Shown here: in pieces, positions 18,205 through 26,031 of the stretch
How positions within the stretch are numbered: the first letter of the stretch is position 1
Layout: every line of letters starts with the position of its first letter
DNA from: Porphyromonas vaginalis
GTDB taxonomy: Bacteria; Bacteroidota; Bacteroidia; Bacteroidales; Porphyromonadaceae
DNA length: 64,000 bases
Assembly: GCF_958301595.1 (NCBI RefSeq)
Contig: NZ_CATQJU010000001.1
Span: 186,001 to 250,000, forward strand
Direction: 5' to 3'
Program-made: the position numbers and the translations under genes
Notes under the pieces: model-generated
Databases searched by the model: none
Seen by the model: only the letters and a program-made list of their open reading frames with translations
What the model was told of the DNA's origin: nothing

Positions 18205-18480
18205 TTAATAGTCGTCAATCTTTATCTTTTGAGGCTCAGTCTTCTTGCTCGTAATAATACGAGTAGTCGATCCCCTTCATAAAAGTTTCTCTATCGTTTA
18301 CCTTATCCGTAAGTGCAGCGTGTAGTAGACGTTTCAAGCTTGTGGCATCTGACCATCGGGAGTGAAGAGTTTCAACTGGTTAGTGGCACTAACCACTTCA
18401 CTTTCCTCTCTCTTGAGTTTAGTCGTTAGATAAGTCGTATCGAGATCTTGCTCATACGCTTCGTGTGAGTTTGCTAGGCC
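18205..18480 (-). pseudogene. Degenerate remnant of an unidentified gene
   Basis: This gap upstream of cas3 looks coding on the minus strand but is broken. One frame reads SHEAYEQDLDTTYLTTKLKR and on to a stop at 18334. A second frame continues with SLKRLLHAALTDKVNDRETF and stops at 18236. The first frame's phase also holds a plausible tail, TEPQKIKIDDY, ending at 18205. No start codon is left. I do not recognise the parent family. The best reading is an old gene end with at least two frame changes. Confidence 0.4.
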
Positions 18481-18512
18481 TCTATGGCATACTGTACTGC
18501 GCCAAGGAGGAA

Positions 18513-19529
18513 TTAGTGCTTGCCGACCTTGGTGAGGAGGTTGCCCACCTCGCTGGCAGAGACCTCCTTGATGCCACCGAGGGCGGAGAGGATGCCCGTT
18601 GCCTCATAGGGGAGGAAGAGCGTCTTATCGGAGCTGTTGCGACCAATCTTCTCGAGCGTGTCCAGATAGCGCATCGCTATGAGGTACTGCGTAGGATTGC
18701 TGCCCGTGCTGGCGACTGCGGAGGTGATGCGCTCGATGGCCTCTGCCTCAGCCTCTGCACGAAGGATGGTAGCGCGAGCGTCAGCCTCGGCAGCGAGGAT
18801 CTGCGCTTTCTTCTCACCCTCGGCATGGTTGACTGACTCAGTCATACGACCCTCAGACTCACGGATCATAGCTTCCTTCTGGCCCTCAGCGGTGAGTACT
18901 TGCGCACGCTTATCACGCTCGGCACGCATCTGCTTTTCCATCGCATCGCGTATGTCTCGAGGCGGGTTGATGTCTTGTAGCTCCACGCGGTTTACCTTGA
19001 CACCCCACTTATTGGTCGCTTCGTCTAGGATATCGCGCAGCTTGCTATTGATCGTGTCACGGCTGGTGAGCGTCTCGTCGAGATCCATCTCACCAATCAC
19101 GTTACGTAGCGAGGTCTGCGTGAGCATCTCGATAGCTACGGGGAGATTGGAGATCTCGTAGACCGCTTTGAGTGGCTCGACGATTTGGAAGTAAAGAACT
19201 GCGTTAATCTCAGTAACGACATTGTCACGGGTGATAACGCTCTGACGGGCAAAGTCGTAGACATTCTCTCGTAGGTCTATGCGGTCGGTATTGATAAAGC
19301 GCACGAGCGTGCCACCCTTGCTGGATGAAGCTGTGATACGCCAAACCATAGGGCGTGGCTTATCGATGAAGGGAATGATCAGGTTGATACCCGAGGGGAG
19401 GGTCTTGAGATAGCGTCCGAGACGCTCCACGATCATCGTCTCAGACTGCTGGACGATGACTAGCCCCTTGGCGATGATGTAGATGACGAGCAGGACGAGT
19501 ACGCCCAGTACGATGAGGGATGCTTCCAT
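18513..19529 (-). CDS. SPFH/Band 7 (stomatin/paraslipin-type) membrane protein
   Basis: A 338-residue protein with one N-terminal membrane segment (IVLGVLVLLVIYIIAKGLVIV). The SPFH domain follows: VQQSETMIVERLGRYLKTLPSGINLIIPFIDK, DNVVTEINAVLYFQIVEPLKAVYEI and VNRVELQDINPPRDIRDAMEKQM. A long Ala/Glu-rich coiled coil comes next (about residues 190-265). Such proteins form ring-like assemblies in lipid-ordered membrane patches. It lies 21 bases after an NfeD-like gene, the classic partner of this SPFH type, so the two are probably co-transcribed and act together. Confidence 0.93.
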   Translation of the reverse strand: MEASLIVLGVLVLLVIYIIAKGLVIVQQSETMIVERLGRYLKTLPSGINLIIPFIDKPRPMVWRITASSSKGGTLVRFINTDRIDLRENVYDFARQSVITRDNVVTEINAVLYFQIVEPLKAVYEISNLPVAIEMLTQTSLRNVIGEMDLDETLTSRDTINSKLRDILDEATNKWGVKVNRVELQDINPPRDIRDAMEKQMRAERDKRAQVLTAEGQKEAMIRESEGRMTESVNHAEGEKKAQILAAEADARATILRAEAEAEAIERITSAVASTGSNPTQYLIAMRYLDTLEKIGRNSSDKTLFLPYEATGILSALGGIKEVSASEVGNLLTKVGKH

Positions 19530-19550
19530 ATATGTGTAGTGTTTTAGTTG

Positions 19551-20006
19551 TTATTCAGTTGTTTGTGTGATAGGCTCGACGATCATGACGATGCTGTCGT
19601 TGCTGACGATGCGCACCATCTCGCCACGGGGAATGACCATGTCGGGTGCTACCGTGCGGGCGCGCCAGTTATCTCCATCCACAGCGATGCGACCCGTTTC
19701 CCGACTAGCATCGATGCACTCGGTGACCCGAGCCGTGCGCCCGTAGAGCGCCTCGATGCCCGTGCGGGCGGTCTCCTTGTTGCGATTGAGGCGACGAACC
19801 ATAGGGCGCAGGAGCAAAAGGGCGAGGATCGACCCGATACAAAAGGTAATCACCTGCCAAGTAATAGAGGCTCCAAGAGCTGCCGGCAGGATCGCCAGCA
19901 AAGCTCCTATGCCAAAGCAGGCGACGACGAAGCCGGGCGTGAGTAGTTCAACGAGTAGGAACAGTAGCCCAGCGATGAGCCAGAAGTAGATGGGAGAGTT
20001 AAACAT
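19551..20006 (-). CDS. NfeD-family membrane protein
   Basis: A 151-residue protein with about three membrane segments in residues 8-66 (YFWLIAGLLFLLVELLTPGFVVACFGIGALLAILPA and ITWQVITFCIGSILALLLL). A C-terminal OB-fold NfeD domain follows, GIEALYGRTARVTECIDASRETGRIAVDGDNWRA. It is the short, protease-less NfeD form. It precedes the SPFH gene with a 21-base spacer and follows the glutathione peroxidase gene closely. NfeD-SPFH pairs are widespread and linked to membrane organisation; the detailed role is unknown. Confidence 0.92.
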   Translation of the reverse strand: MFNSPIYFWLIAGLLFLLVELLTPGFVVACFGIGALLAILPAALGASITWQVITFCIGSILALLLLRPMVRRLNRNKETARTGIEALYGRTARVTECIDASRETGRIAVDGDNWRARTVAPDMVIPRGEMVRIVSNDSIVMIVEPITQTTE

Positions 20007-20020
20007 AGCTGTAGCGGGAA

Positions 20021-20506
20021 TTAAAGGAGAGCTTCAATATCCTTGGCTAAGTTCTTCGGGAGCTTAGCCGATCCGTAGCGGGTTATGTCTGTGCCGTCAC
20101 GAGAGATGAGGAACTTGTTGAAGTTCCACTGTATCGGCTTGACCGGCAGGTCTGAGTCTTGGCTCGTCTCCTCCTTGAGGAACTTAAAGAGTGGGTGGGC
20201 GTGGGGTCCGTTGACCTCTACCTTCTGCATGATTTGGAAGGTGACGCCGTAGTTGACCTGACAGAAGTTGCGTATCTCCTCATCGGTGCCGGGGTCTTGT
20301 CCGCCAAACTGATTGCAGGGGAAGCCGAGCAGGACGAGTCCCTGGTCGTGGTACTGCTTGTGTAGCTCCTCGAGCCCAGCCAGCTGAGGTGTGTAGCCAC
20401 ACTTGCTAGCGGTATTGACGATGAGGATCACTTTGCCACGCAGGTCGGCTAAGTTTAGCTCCTTGCCCTGAGAGGTCAGGGCGGTGAAGTCGTATATCGT
20501 TGCCAT
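20021..20506 (-). CDS. Glutathione peroxidase-family thiol peroxidase
   Basis: A 161-residue protein with the whole catalytic set: NTASKCGYTPQ holds the peroxidatic Cys (Cys rather than selenocysteine), FPCNQFGGQDPG holds the conserved Gln, and IQWNFNKFLI holds the Trp-Asn pair. Cys-type bacterial members usually take electrons from thioredoxin rather than glutathione (family knowledge). The start is set at the internal ATG at 20506 because the peptide from there matches the family start (MATIYDFTALTSQG), and a good promoter lies just upstream. It lies 14 bases before the NfeD gene and may lead that operon. Confidence 0.93.
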   Translation of the reverse strand: MATIYDFTALTSQGKELNLADLRGKVILIVNTASKCGYTPQLAGLEELHKQYHDQGLVLLGFPCNQFGGQDPGTDEEIRNFCQVNYGVTFQIMQKVEVNGPHAHPLFKFLKEETSQDSDLPVKPIQWNFNKFLISRDGTDITRYGSAKLPKNLAKDIEALL

Positions 20507-20534
20507 AGTATTTAGAGTTCTGTTTACACTATGA

Positions 20535-20565
20535 CAAAGATACACTTTAGCCGAGAGAATTGCAA
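20535..20565 (-). promoter_or_regulatory. Promoter of the peroxidase-NfeD-SPFH genes
   Basis: On the minus strand TTG (20563-20565) is followed after 20 bases by TATCTTTG (20535-20542), close to the Bacteroidetes -33/-7 consensus. The -7 box lies 28 bases before the peroxidase ATG. Confidence 0.75.
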
Positions 20566-20587
20566 CAGTTTGCGCACATTCCAGTTT

Positions 20588-20648
20588 GTTCCTACGTTGG
20601 AACCGAAAAGTTCCTCCCTTGGAACTAAAAAGTTCCAAAAGGGGAACT
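20588..20648. repeat. Array of three GTTCC-N6-GGAAC mini-hairpins
   Basis: Three short inverted repeats lie at 20588-20603, 20609-20626 and 20631-20648, each GTTCC, six bases, GGAAC, with about 22 bases between starts (two helical turns). The array is just upstream of the peroxidase promoter on one strand and before the DUF486 gene on the other. A related but more diverged array lies at 41879-41965. Confidence 0.7.
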
Positions 20649-20809
20649 ATTTTTGGAACTCGTATGTGCTACGAATACAGCGCAATACGTCGGACGAGGA
20701 TGGTGGGTTTTGCACCACGGACTCGGTAGCACTCGTCACTCGACCAGACGCAGAGTGCGGTAAGGTTGCTAACTTTGCACTCCGTAATGTCTTATCTACA
20801 GATTTATCT

Positions 20810-21181
20810 ATGAATCCTTGGTTAACGGTCGCTCTGCTGGTGGTCTCCAACGTCTTTATGACCTTTGCATGGTACGGGCACATCAAGCTGGAGCAGATGC
20901 GAGTCATCACGGACCACACGCCTCTCTATCTGGTTATCTTGCTGAGCTGGTGCTTGGCACTCTTTGAGTACTCCTTTCAGATCCCGGCCAATCGCTACGG
21001 CTATGTCGGCAACGGCGGAGCCTTCAGCTTGATGCAGCTCAAGGTGATACAGGAGGTGGTGTCGATTACGGTCTTTACGCTCTTCTCGGTGATTTTCTTC
21101 CGTGGGGAGCCGTTGCAGTGGAACCACTTAGCCGCTTTCGCCTGCCTTGTCCTAGCGGTTTACTTTGTCTTCCTAAAGTAA
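20810..21181 (+). CDS. DUF486-family small membrane protein
   Basis: A 123-residue protein with four predicted membrane helices: LTVALLVVSNVFMTFAWYGH, YLVILLSWCLALFEYSFQIPANRYGY, the VVSITVFTLFSVIFF segment, and LAAFACLVLAVYFVFLK. FEYSFQIPANRYG and FSLMQLKVIQEV are hallmarks of DUF486, a relative of the drug/metabolite transporter fold. The start was moved to the ATG at 20810 because the upstream extension crosses the hairpin array and is not family-like. A -7-like TAACTTTG lies at 20770-20777. The stop codon touches the MITE at 21180; without that insertion it would have been TAG. Confidence 0.88.
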   Translation: MNPWLTVALLVVSNVFMTFAWYGHIKLEQMRVITDHTPLYLVILLSWCLALFEYSFQIPANRYGYVGNGGAFSLMQLKVIQEVVSITVFTLFSVIFFRGEPLQWNHLAAFACLVLAVYFVFLK

Positions 21182-21354
21182 GACTGTTGCAAAAGTCAAC
21201 AGTCTCACAATCTTGCAAGCAAGATTGTCCAGACTTTGCAGAAAGGATGAAGCGCAAGGCGCTGAGGGTGAGGTCTGAAGGGAGCATACCTCCGTATGTG
21301 ACCGAAGCCGAATCCCGAAAGCAACGCAACGATTCGCCTTTATGCAACAGTCTT
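21180..21354. mobile_element. MITE, 175 bp, with 5-bp target duplication AAAGT
   Basis: The element begins AAGACTGTTGCAAAAG and ends TGCAACAGTCTT as an imperfect terminal inverted repeat. AAAGT flanks it on both sides (21175-21179 and 21355-21359). The left end is itself a hairpin. The interior, from GCGCAAGGCGCTGAGGGTGA to GCCGAATCCCGAAAGCAAC, is nearly identical to that of the element at 60545-60704. No coding capacity is supported. It inserted at the stop codon of the DUF486 gene. Confidence 0.88.
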
Positions 21355-21366
21355 AAAGTAGGAGGC

Positions 21367-22386
21367 TCACGAGGGGAGCTGGTCGTAGGTGCGCCGACGA
21401 CGGAGGTGGTACTGCCAGAGGAGCGAGTAGCGCGCTATGGGCGGGGTCGCCGTGGGCTGGTACCAGGACTGATCGGCGGAGAGAGCAAGCTGGCGACGGG
21501 TGCGGTAGAAGTCGCGCACGGCTCGTAGCACGGCTGTGGCGTGTCGGGGCTGCCCCTTGAGGAGGAAGGTGAAGGCGGCGAGCAGGTCTAGCGGGAGGCG
21601 ACAGAGGAGGATGCGCCTGCGGGCATGCCGTGTGGGGAGGTTCTTGTAGAGCATGCGGAGGTTGTTGCGAAAATTGAGGTAGCTCTTCCTCGGGCTCCCC
21701 ATCTCGAGCGTAGCTCCTCCGAGATGGTAGACGATGCTGTCGGGGGTGTAAAGGATACGACCGCCCGCAAGCCAAAGGCGCCACGACAGATCGATCTCCT
21801 CCATGTGAGCGAAAAAGCTCTCGTCGAAGCCCCCTACCCTCCAGAACGCCTCGCTACTGACGAAGTAGCAGGCGCCTGTCGCCCAGAGAATCTCGCACTC
21901 ATCGTCATACTGCCCGTGATCTAGCTCGACGGTGTCGAAGAGACGTCCCCGACAGAAGGGATAGCCCCAGCGATCTAGCTCACCACCAGCAGCACCAGCG
22001 TACTCAAACGCTTCGGGCTGGCGGTCGCTGCGTAGCTTGGGTTGTACGGCAGCGAGACCTTCCCTCAGCAAAGCTAGCGGACGGTCGCACCAGTGGGGCG
22101 AGACACGTACGTCGCTATTGAGGAGACAATAATAAGGGTAGTCGAGCTGGCGCAGCCCTCGGTTGTAGCCTCCTGCGAAGCCGTAGTTTTCGGATAGACG
22201 AACAAGCTTGACTTGCGGGAAAGCCTCCTGCAGGTAAGCGAGCGAGTCGTCTGTCGAGCCGTTGTCTATGACCACGAGGTCGGCCACCTCAGGCGGTGTG
22301 TGCGCCACGAGGGGCGGGATGTACTCCTCGAGGAGCTTGCGCCCGTTCCAGTTGAGGACGACGATGGCTAGGTCGGGACGGCTCAT
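21367..22386 (-). CDS. Family 2 glycosyltransferase (rhamnosyltransferase-like)
   Basis: A 339-residue GT-A protein. It opens with LAIVVLNWNGRKLLEEYI and has the nucleotide-binding VVIDNGSTDDSL, then NYGFAGGYNRGL and LLNSDVRVSP, where the DXD-type motif is NSD. The acceptor-side signature is GGFDESFFAHMEEIDLSWRLWLAGGRILY. This arrangement is typical of the WbbL/rhamnosyltransferase group that acts on cell-surface glycans. The sugar and acceptor cannot be told from sequence. It is the last gene of the run starting at 27135, eight bases after mtaB, and converges on the DUF486 gene. Confidence 0.9.
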   Translation of the reverse strand: MSRPDLAIVVLNWNGRKLLEEYIPPLVAHTPPEVADLVVIDNGSTDDSLAYLQEAFPQVKLVRLSENYGFAGGYNRGLRQLDYPYYCLLNSDVRVSPHWCDRPLALLREGLAAVQPKLRSDRQPEAFEYAGAAGGELDRWGYPFCRGRLFDTVELDHGQYDDECEILWATGACYFVSSEAFWRVGGFDESFFAHMEEIDLSWRLWLAGGRILYTPDSIVYHLGGATLEMGSPRKSYLNFRNNLRMLYKNLPTRHARRRILLCRLPLDLLAAFTFLLKGQPRHATAVLRAVRDFYRTRRQLALSADQSWYQPTATPPIARYSLLWQYHLRRRRTYDQLPS

Positions 22387-22394
22387 AGGTCGGC

Positions 22395-23747
22395 TTATGG
22401 CTTGGTGGTGAAGGTTTGTCGCCGCACGCTCCAGTGCGCTAGCTGTGCGGGGGTGATGGCTCCAACGAGCTCAGGGTTGTACGGCTGGGAGACGCGTATA
22501 TAGTTGTCGGTGAAGCCCTCCATCATCTCGCTGTGGCGAGTCTCCTCCCAGAGAACGGGGCGGATGGAGCCAGCGAAGGGGGCGCAGAAAGCGTTGTGCC
22601 GTTCGCTGGAGAGAGCGAGGAGCTCTTTCGTGCGGAGCTTCTTTTCGGTTGCGGGTACAGCGGGCTTGATCTCTAGTGCTTTGGTGCCTTTGCGCTCGCT
22701 ATAAGGGAAGACGTGTAGCTGGCTCCACGGTTGCGTTTTGAGGAAAGCCAAGGTCTCGGCATGATGCTCGGGAAGTTCACCTCGCATGCCCGCAATAACA
22801 TCAATACCGACGAAAGCATCGGGGATCAGCTCGTAGATGAGCCTAAGTCGCTCGGCAAAGAGTGCCGTGTCGTAGTGTCGCTGCATTAGGCACAGCACGT
22901 GGTCAGAGCCGGACTGGAGGGGGATATGGAAGTGTGGCATGAACTGCGCTGTCTCAGCGACGAACTGGATGATCTCTGGGGTCAGCAGCTCTGGCTCAAT
23001 GGAGCCGATGCGATAGCGGGCGATGCCTGCGACTTGCGTCAGTCGGTGGAGAAGCTCTAGGAGCGTTTCGCCGGTGGTTCGTCCGAAGTCTCCGATATTG
23101 ACGCCTGTCAAGATGATTTCCCTGCCACCTAGCTCAGCGACACGCTCCGCCTGCGCCACCAGAGAGGCAATGGATCCGTTGCGACTGACGCCTCGTGCAG
23201 CGGGTATGGTGCAGTAGGTGCAGTAGTAGTTGCAGCCGTCCTGGACCTTGAGGAAGTGGCGCGTGCGGTCGTCCGAAGAGACGCTCGGCTCGAAGTGTTG
23301 GAGCTCTCGGCGGGCGGTGACGTGGGGCGTAGCTGCTTGGGGCTGGTTGCGTTTTTGGTAAAGCTCGGTGAGGAGCGAGACGATCTCGCTTTTGCGCCCT
23401 GACCCAACGACGAGGTCTACGCCAGGCATCTGAGCAATCTGGTCGCCTTGTAGCTGGGCATAGCAGCCGGTCACGACGATAAGTGCCTCTGGGTACTCAC
23501 GGTGCAGACGGTTGATGAGACTGCGGCACTTCTTGTCCGCCGTGTCGGTCACCGAGCAACTGTTGACGATACAGATGTCAGGTACCACCTCCATCGTGTG
23601 GTGATGCTCGTCAGAGATGCGCTCCACGCCCACGGTAGCTAGCTGCCGTGCGATAGTCGAGGTCTCGGCATAGTTGAGTCGACAGCCCAGCGTGTAGAAG
23701 GCTGCTCGCTTGCCAACGAGAGGATGTAGTCGAGGGGTGATCATCAT
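22395..23747 (-). CDS. mtaB: tRNA t6A37 methylthiotransferase MtaB
   Basis: A protein of 450 residues. The N-terminal methylthiotransferase domain has three cluster cysteines, in YTLGCRLNYAET, NSCSVTDTADKKC and VVTGCYAQ. The radical SAM motif is CNYYCTYC with AARGVSRNG after it, and a C-terminal TRAM-like part follows (about residue 380 on). It converts t6A to ms2t6A at position 37 of tRNAs. YTLGCRLN rather than the MiaB form, together with overall layout, favours MtaB. The start is placed at 23747, where ATG overlaps the upstream stop as ATGA. Confidence 0.9.
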   Translation of the reverse strand: MMITPRLHPLVGKRAAFYTLGCRLNYAETSTIARQLATVGVERISDEHHHTMEVVPDICIVNSCSVTDTADKKCRSLINRLHREYPEALIVVTGCYAQLQGDQIAQMPGVDLVVGSGRKSEIVSLLTELYQKRNQPQAATPHVTARRELQHFEPSVSSDDRTRHFLKVQDGCNYYCTYCTIPAARGVSRNGSIASLVAQAERVAELGGREIILTGVNIGDFGRTTGETLLELLHRLTQVAGIARYRIGSIEPELLTPEIIQFVAETAQFMPHFHIPLQSGSDHVLCLMQRHYDTALFAERLRLIYELIPDAFVGIDVIAGMRGELPEHHAETLAFLKTQPWSQLHVFPYSERKGTKALEIKPAVPATEKKLRTKELLALSSERHNAFCAPFAGSIRPVLWEETRHSEMMEGFTDNYIRVSQPYNPELVGAITPAQLAHWSVRRQTFTTKP

Positions 23748-24346
23748 AGAGAGTAGAGCAAAACGCCTGCAATGCCCGCCAGGACAATGAGCAGGATGGG
23801 ATGAACCCACTTCTTGTATAGGAGGAGTCCCGTCACGGCAAAGATGATGAAGCTACGGTAGTCGATGAAGTTCTCCGTGACGATGATATTATCCACCGTG
23901 ATCGGCGTGCCAGCGGGGAGCGTGAGGAGCGTCCATAGCCCCGGCTGTATCATCAGCATCAGCGCAGCGGCCGCTATGAGGCCAACACTGGCGGGACGTA
24001 TGCCGAGGAAGGCTGCATCGACATAGCGGTTATTCCTAAAAGCTTGGAAGCTACGAGAGATGATGAGGCAGAGTACGAAGGAGGGAAGCATCACGGCGGT
24101 CGTCGCTAGTAGCGAACCGAGGATATTACCGCCCGTGACGGTGTAACCGATGTAGGTAGCGCTGTTGATCCCAATGGGGCCTGGGGTTACTTGGCTGACA
24201 GCTACGATGTCGGTGAATTGCTGGTTGGTCAGCCAGCCGTACTTGTAGACCACTTCGTTTTGGATGAGCGAAAGCATCGCATAGCCCCCCCCGAAGCCGA
24301 AGAGACCAATCTGGATATAGACCCAAAAGAGCTGTAAGTAGATCAT
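23744..24346 (-). CDS. Chromate transporter (half-size), second of a pair
   Basis: A 200-residue membrane protein of the CHR family: FGFGGGYAMLSLIQNEVV near the start, then FTDIVAVSQVTPGPIGINSATYIGY and LGIRPASVGLIAAAALM. It is a half-size protein, and such short CHR proteins generally act as pairs with opposite topology. The partner gene lies immediately upstream with a 13-base gap. Family members move chromate or sulfate-like anions; the true substrate here is not known. Confidence 0.9.
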   Translation of the reverse strand: MIYLQLFWVYIQIGLFGFGGGYAMLSLIQNEVVYKYGWLTNQQFTDIVAVSQVTPGPIGINSATYIGYTVTGGNILGSLLATTAVMLPSFVLCLIISRSFQAFRNNRYVDAAFLGIRPASVGLIAAAALMLMIQPGLWTLLTLPAGTPITVDNIIVTENFIDYRSFIIFAVTGLLLYKKWVHPILLIVLAGIAGVLLYSL

Positions 24347-24359
24347 TGCCTTTTTCCTC

Positions 24360-24890
24360 TTAATCCCTTCTCATGACACTATAGATGATTCCTCCGAGGG
24401 CAGAGCCGAGGATAATCCAGACGGGAGAGACGCCCATAAGCCAGACCAGCAGAGCCGATAGGATCGGTATCCAGACCATCCGCCAGGTGCCTTTCATCGC
24501 ACGCCACGTGGTGATGACGGGGATCGCAATCATCGCTACGACCGCAGGGCGTATGCCGTACATGACCCGCTGTACCCAGACGTTGTCATTGACCTCTTGG
24601 TAAAACATCGCCAAGAGCAGGATGATGATAAAGGAGGGCAAGGTCGCACCAATAGCACAAGTCACCGCTCCGAGATAGCCCTTCAGGCGATAGCCGATGA
24701 AGATAGACATATTGACCGCAAAGACCCCCGGCAGCGACTGCGACACGGCAAAGAGGTCGATGAACTCCTCGTTGGTCATCCAGTGGTTCTTCTCCACGAC
24801 GTCATGCTGTATGAGCGAAAGCATAGCGTACCCCCCACCGAAGGTAAAGCCGCCGATGCGAACGAATGTGATGAAGAGTCTCCAGAGCAT
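24360..24890 (-). CDS. Chromate transporter (half-size), first of a pair
   Basis: A 176-residue CHR-family protein: GFTFGGGYAMLSLIQHDVVEKNHWMTNEEFIDLFAVSQSLPGVFAVNMSIFIGY, followed by YGIRPAVVAMIAIPVITTW. The N-terminal half of the motif is shared with its downstream partner at 23744-24346, which marks an ancient duplication. It probably forms a heteromeric transporter with that partner. It is in the middle of the run 27135-21367 with short spacers on both sides. Confidence 0.9.
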   Translation of the reverse strand: MLWRLFITFVRIGGFTFGGGYAMLSLIQHDVVEKNHWMTNEEFIDLFAVSQSLPGVFAVNMSIFIGYRLKGYLGAVTCAIGATLPSFIIILLLAMFYQEVNDNVWVQRVMYGIRPAVVAMIAIPVITTWRAMKGTWRMVWIPILSALLVWLMGVSPVWIILGSALGGIIYSVMRRD

Positions 24891-24908
24891 CTTACAGTCC
24901 CAGCTCGC

Positions 24909-25106
24909 TTATAGTCTGTTGCGCCGTGCGAAGTAGAGGACGAAGAGCAGGTTGAGCACGAGCAAGCCACCGCCTCCGAGGAGGACGTAAAGCTTAGCCC
25001 CCTCTGCGACGGATAGAGCTACAATCATCCCAACAATGACGAGGAGCATCAGGACGAAGAGTGTCTTATCGAGCCAGTTGAGCGGCTTCTTTTTATTGCG
25101 TGTCAT
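24909..25106 (-). CDS. Small two-helix membrane protein
   Basis: A 65-residue protein with a basic N-terminus (MTRNKKKPLNWLDK) and two hydrophobic segments (TLFVLMLLVIVGMIVALSV and LYVLLGGGGLLVLNLLFVLYF), ending in ARRNRL. No family is recognised. It is supported as a gene by its 12-base spacing from the MCE gene and 18-base spacing to the chromate transporter gene in the same direction, with no better frame in the interval. Confidence 0.6.
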   Translation of the reverse strand: MTRNKKKPLNWLDKTLFVLMLLVIVGMIVALSVAEGAKLYVLLGGGGLLVLNLLFVLYFARRNRL

Positions 25107-25118
25107 AGAAATTAGCGA

Positions 25119-26015
25119 TTAGAAGAGCGAGAGTTTGACATACTTCTTGGGGTTTGCCTTGATGTCTCGGATTAGCGCATCAAGGCTAGTCGTGACGCTG
25201 TCGATGCGATTGTAGAGTCCATCCTCGTTGAGGAGCCTGCCCACGGTACCGTTGGACTGGTTGAGTCGCTGAGTGAAGCTCTTGAGTTCACGAGAGGTAC
25301 TCTCTAGATTGGCTATCGTCTCTTGTAACTGCAGCGAATCAAGCCTAGAGGCAAAGCTCTCCACATTTGCCGAGGTGTGATCGATGCGCCCCATAATGGT
25401 GGGGAGCGAGCTCAGCGACCGTTGTAGCTGCGCTGACGAAGCGTTGATATGCTGTGCCGACTGGCGCACATCGGCGAGCGTCGGCTCTATATTGGGGTTC
25501 GAGAGGATCGCATTAGCTTGTAGTAAGACGCTATCCATACGGCTGAGCGTGGTGGAGATACGCGGTACGAACTCATCTTGTAGTTGCTCCAAGCTCTTAG
25601 CAGATCGACGCGTGGACATAGGTATGGTGTCCTTGGCATTAAGATAGGCCCCCGTCTCGACCTCTGGGAGGATTAGATTGACTAGAGCACCACTAAAGAG
25701 CGTTTGGGCGACCTGCACCTGCGTACCTTGAGGCAGCTTGATGTCAGGGTCTAGCGTGAGCGTGAGGATCGTCTCGCCATTGCTGTGGTAGTCATACTTC
25801 ATACCCCGCACAGAGCCCACCTTGTAGCCATTGACGAAGACGCGTGTAGCCACATTGATCCCCGTCACATCATTCATAGCGACATAGTAGGTCTTGGAGC
25901 GAGCGGATATAGAGAGCCCCTTGAGGTAAGTGATCCCTAAGTATAGGATACCGATCGCTAAGAGGGTGAAGAACCCTATCTTGACAGTCTGTCGTGTGAG
26001 TCTTTTCTGTGGCAT
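25119..26015 (-). CDS. MCE/MlaD-family lipid-transport protein
   Basis: A 298-residue protein with one N-terminal membrane helix (VKIGFFTLLAIGILYLGITYL). A single MCE domain follows (about residues 40-115: YYVAMNDVTGINVATRVFVNGYKVGSVRGM and LPQGTQVQVAQTLFSGALVNLIL), then a long helical region. It should sit in the inner membrane with the MCE domain in the periplasm and carry phospholipids between membranes with an ABC transporter. The ATPase and permease genes are not adjacent in this window, which is common in Bacteroidales. It starts 16 bases after the amidase gene. Confidence 0.9.
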   Translation of the reverse strand: MPQKRLTRQTVKIGFFTLLAIGILYLGITYLKGLSISARSKTYYVAMNDVTGINVATRVFVNGYKVGSVRGMKYDYHSNGETILTLTLDPDIKLPQGTQVQVAQTLFSGALVNLILPEVETGAYLNAKDTIPMSTRRSAKSLEQLQDEFVPRISTTLSRMDSVLLQANAILSNPNIEPTLADVRQSAQHINASSAQLQRSLSSLPTIMGRIDHTSANVESFASRLDSLQLQETIANLESTSRELKSFTQRLNQSNGTVGRLLNEDGLYNRIDSVTTSLDALIRDIKANPKKYVKLSLF

Positions 26016-26031
26016 GGTGCAGCTGTGTCTC

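Noticed and set aside
20507-20638. N-terminal extension of the peroxidase
   Set aside because: It reads through the promoter and hairpin array; the conserved start MATIYDFTA is at 20506.
20531-20809. N-terminal extension of the DUF486 protein
   Set aside because: It covers the hairpin array and promoter region, and the family start matches the ATG at 20810.
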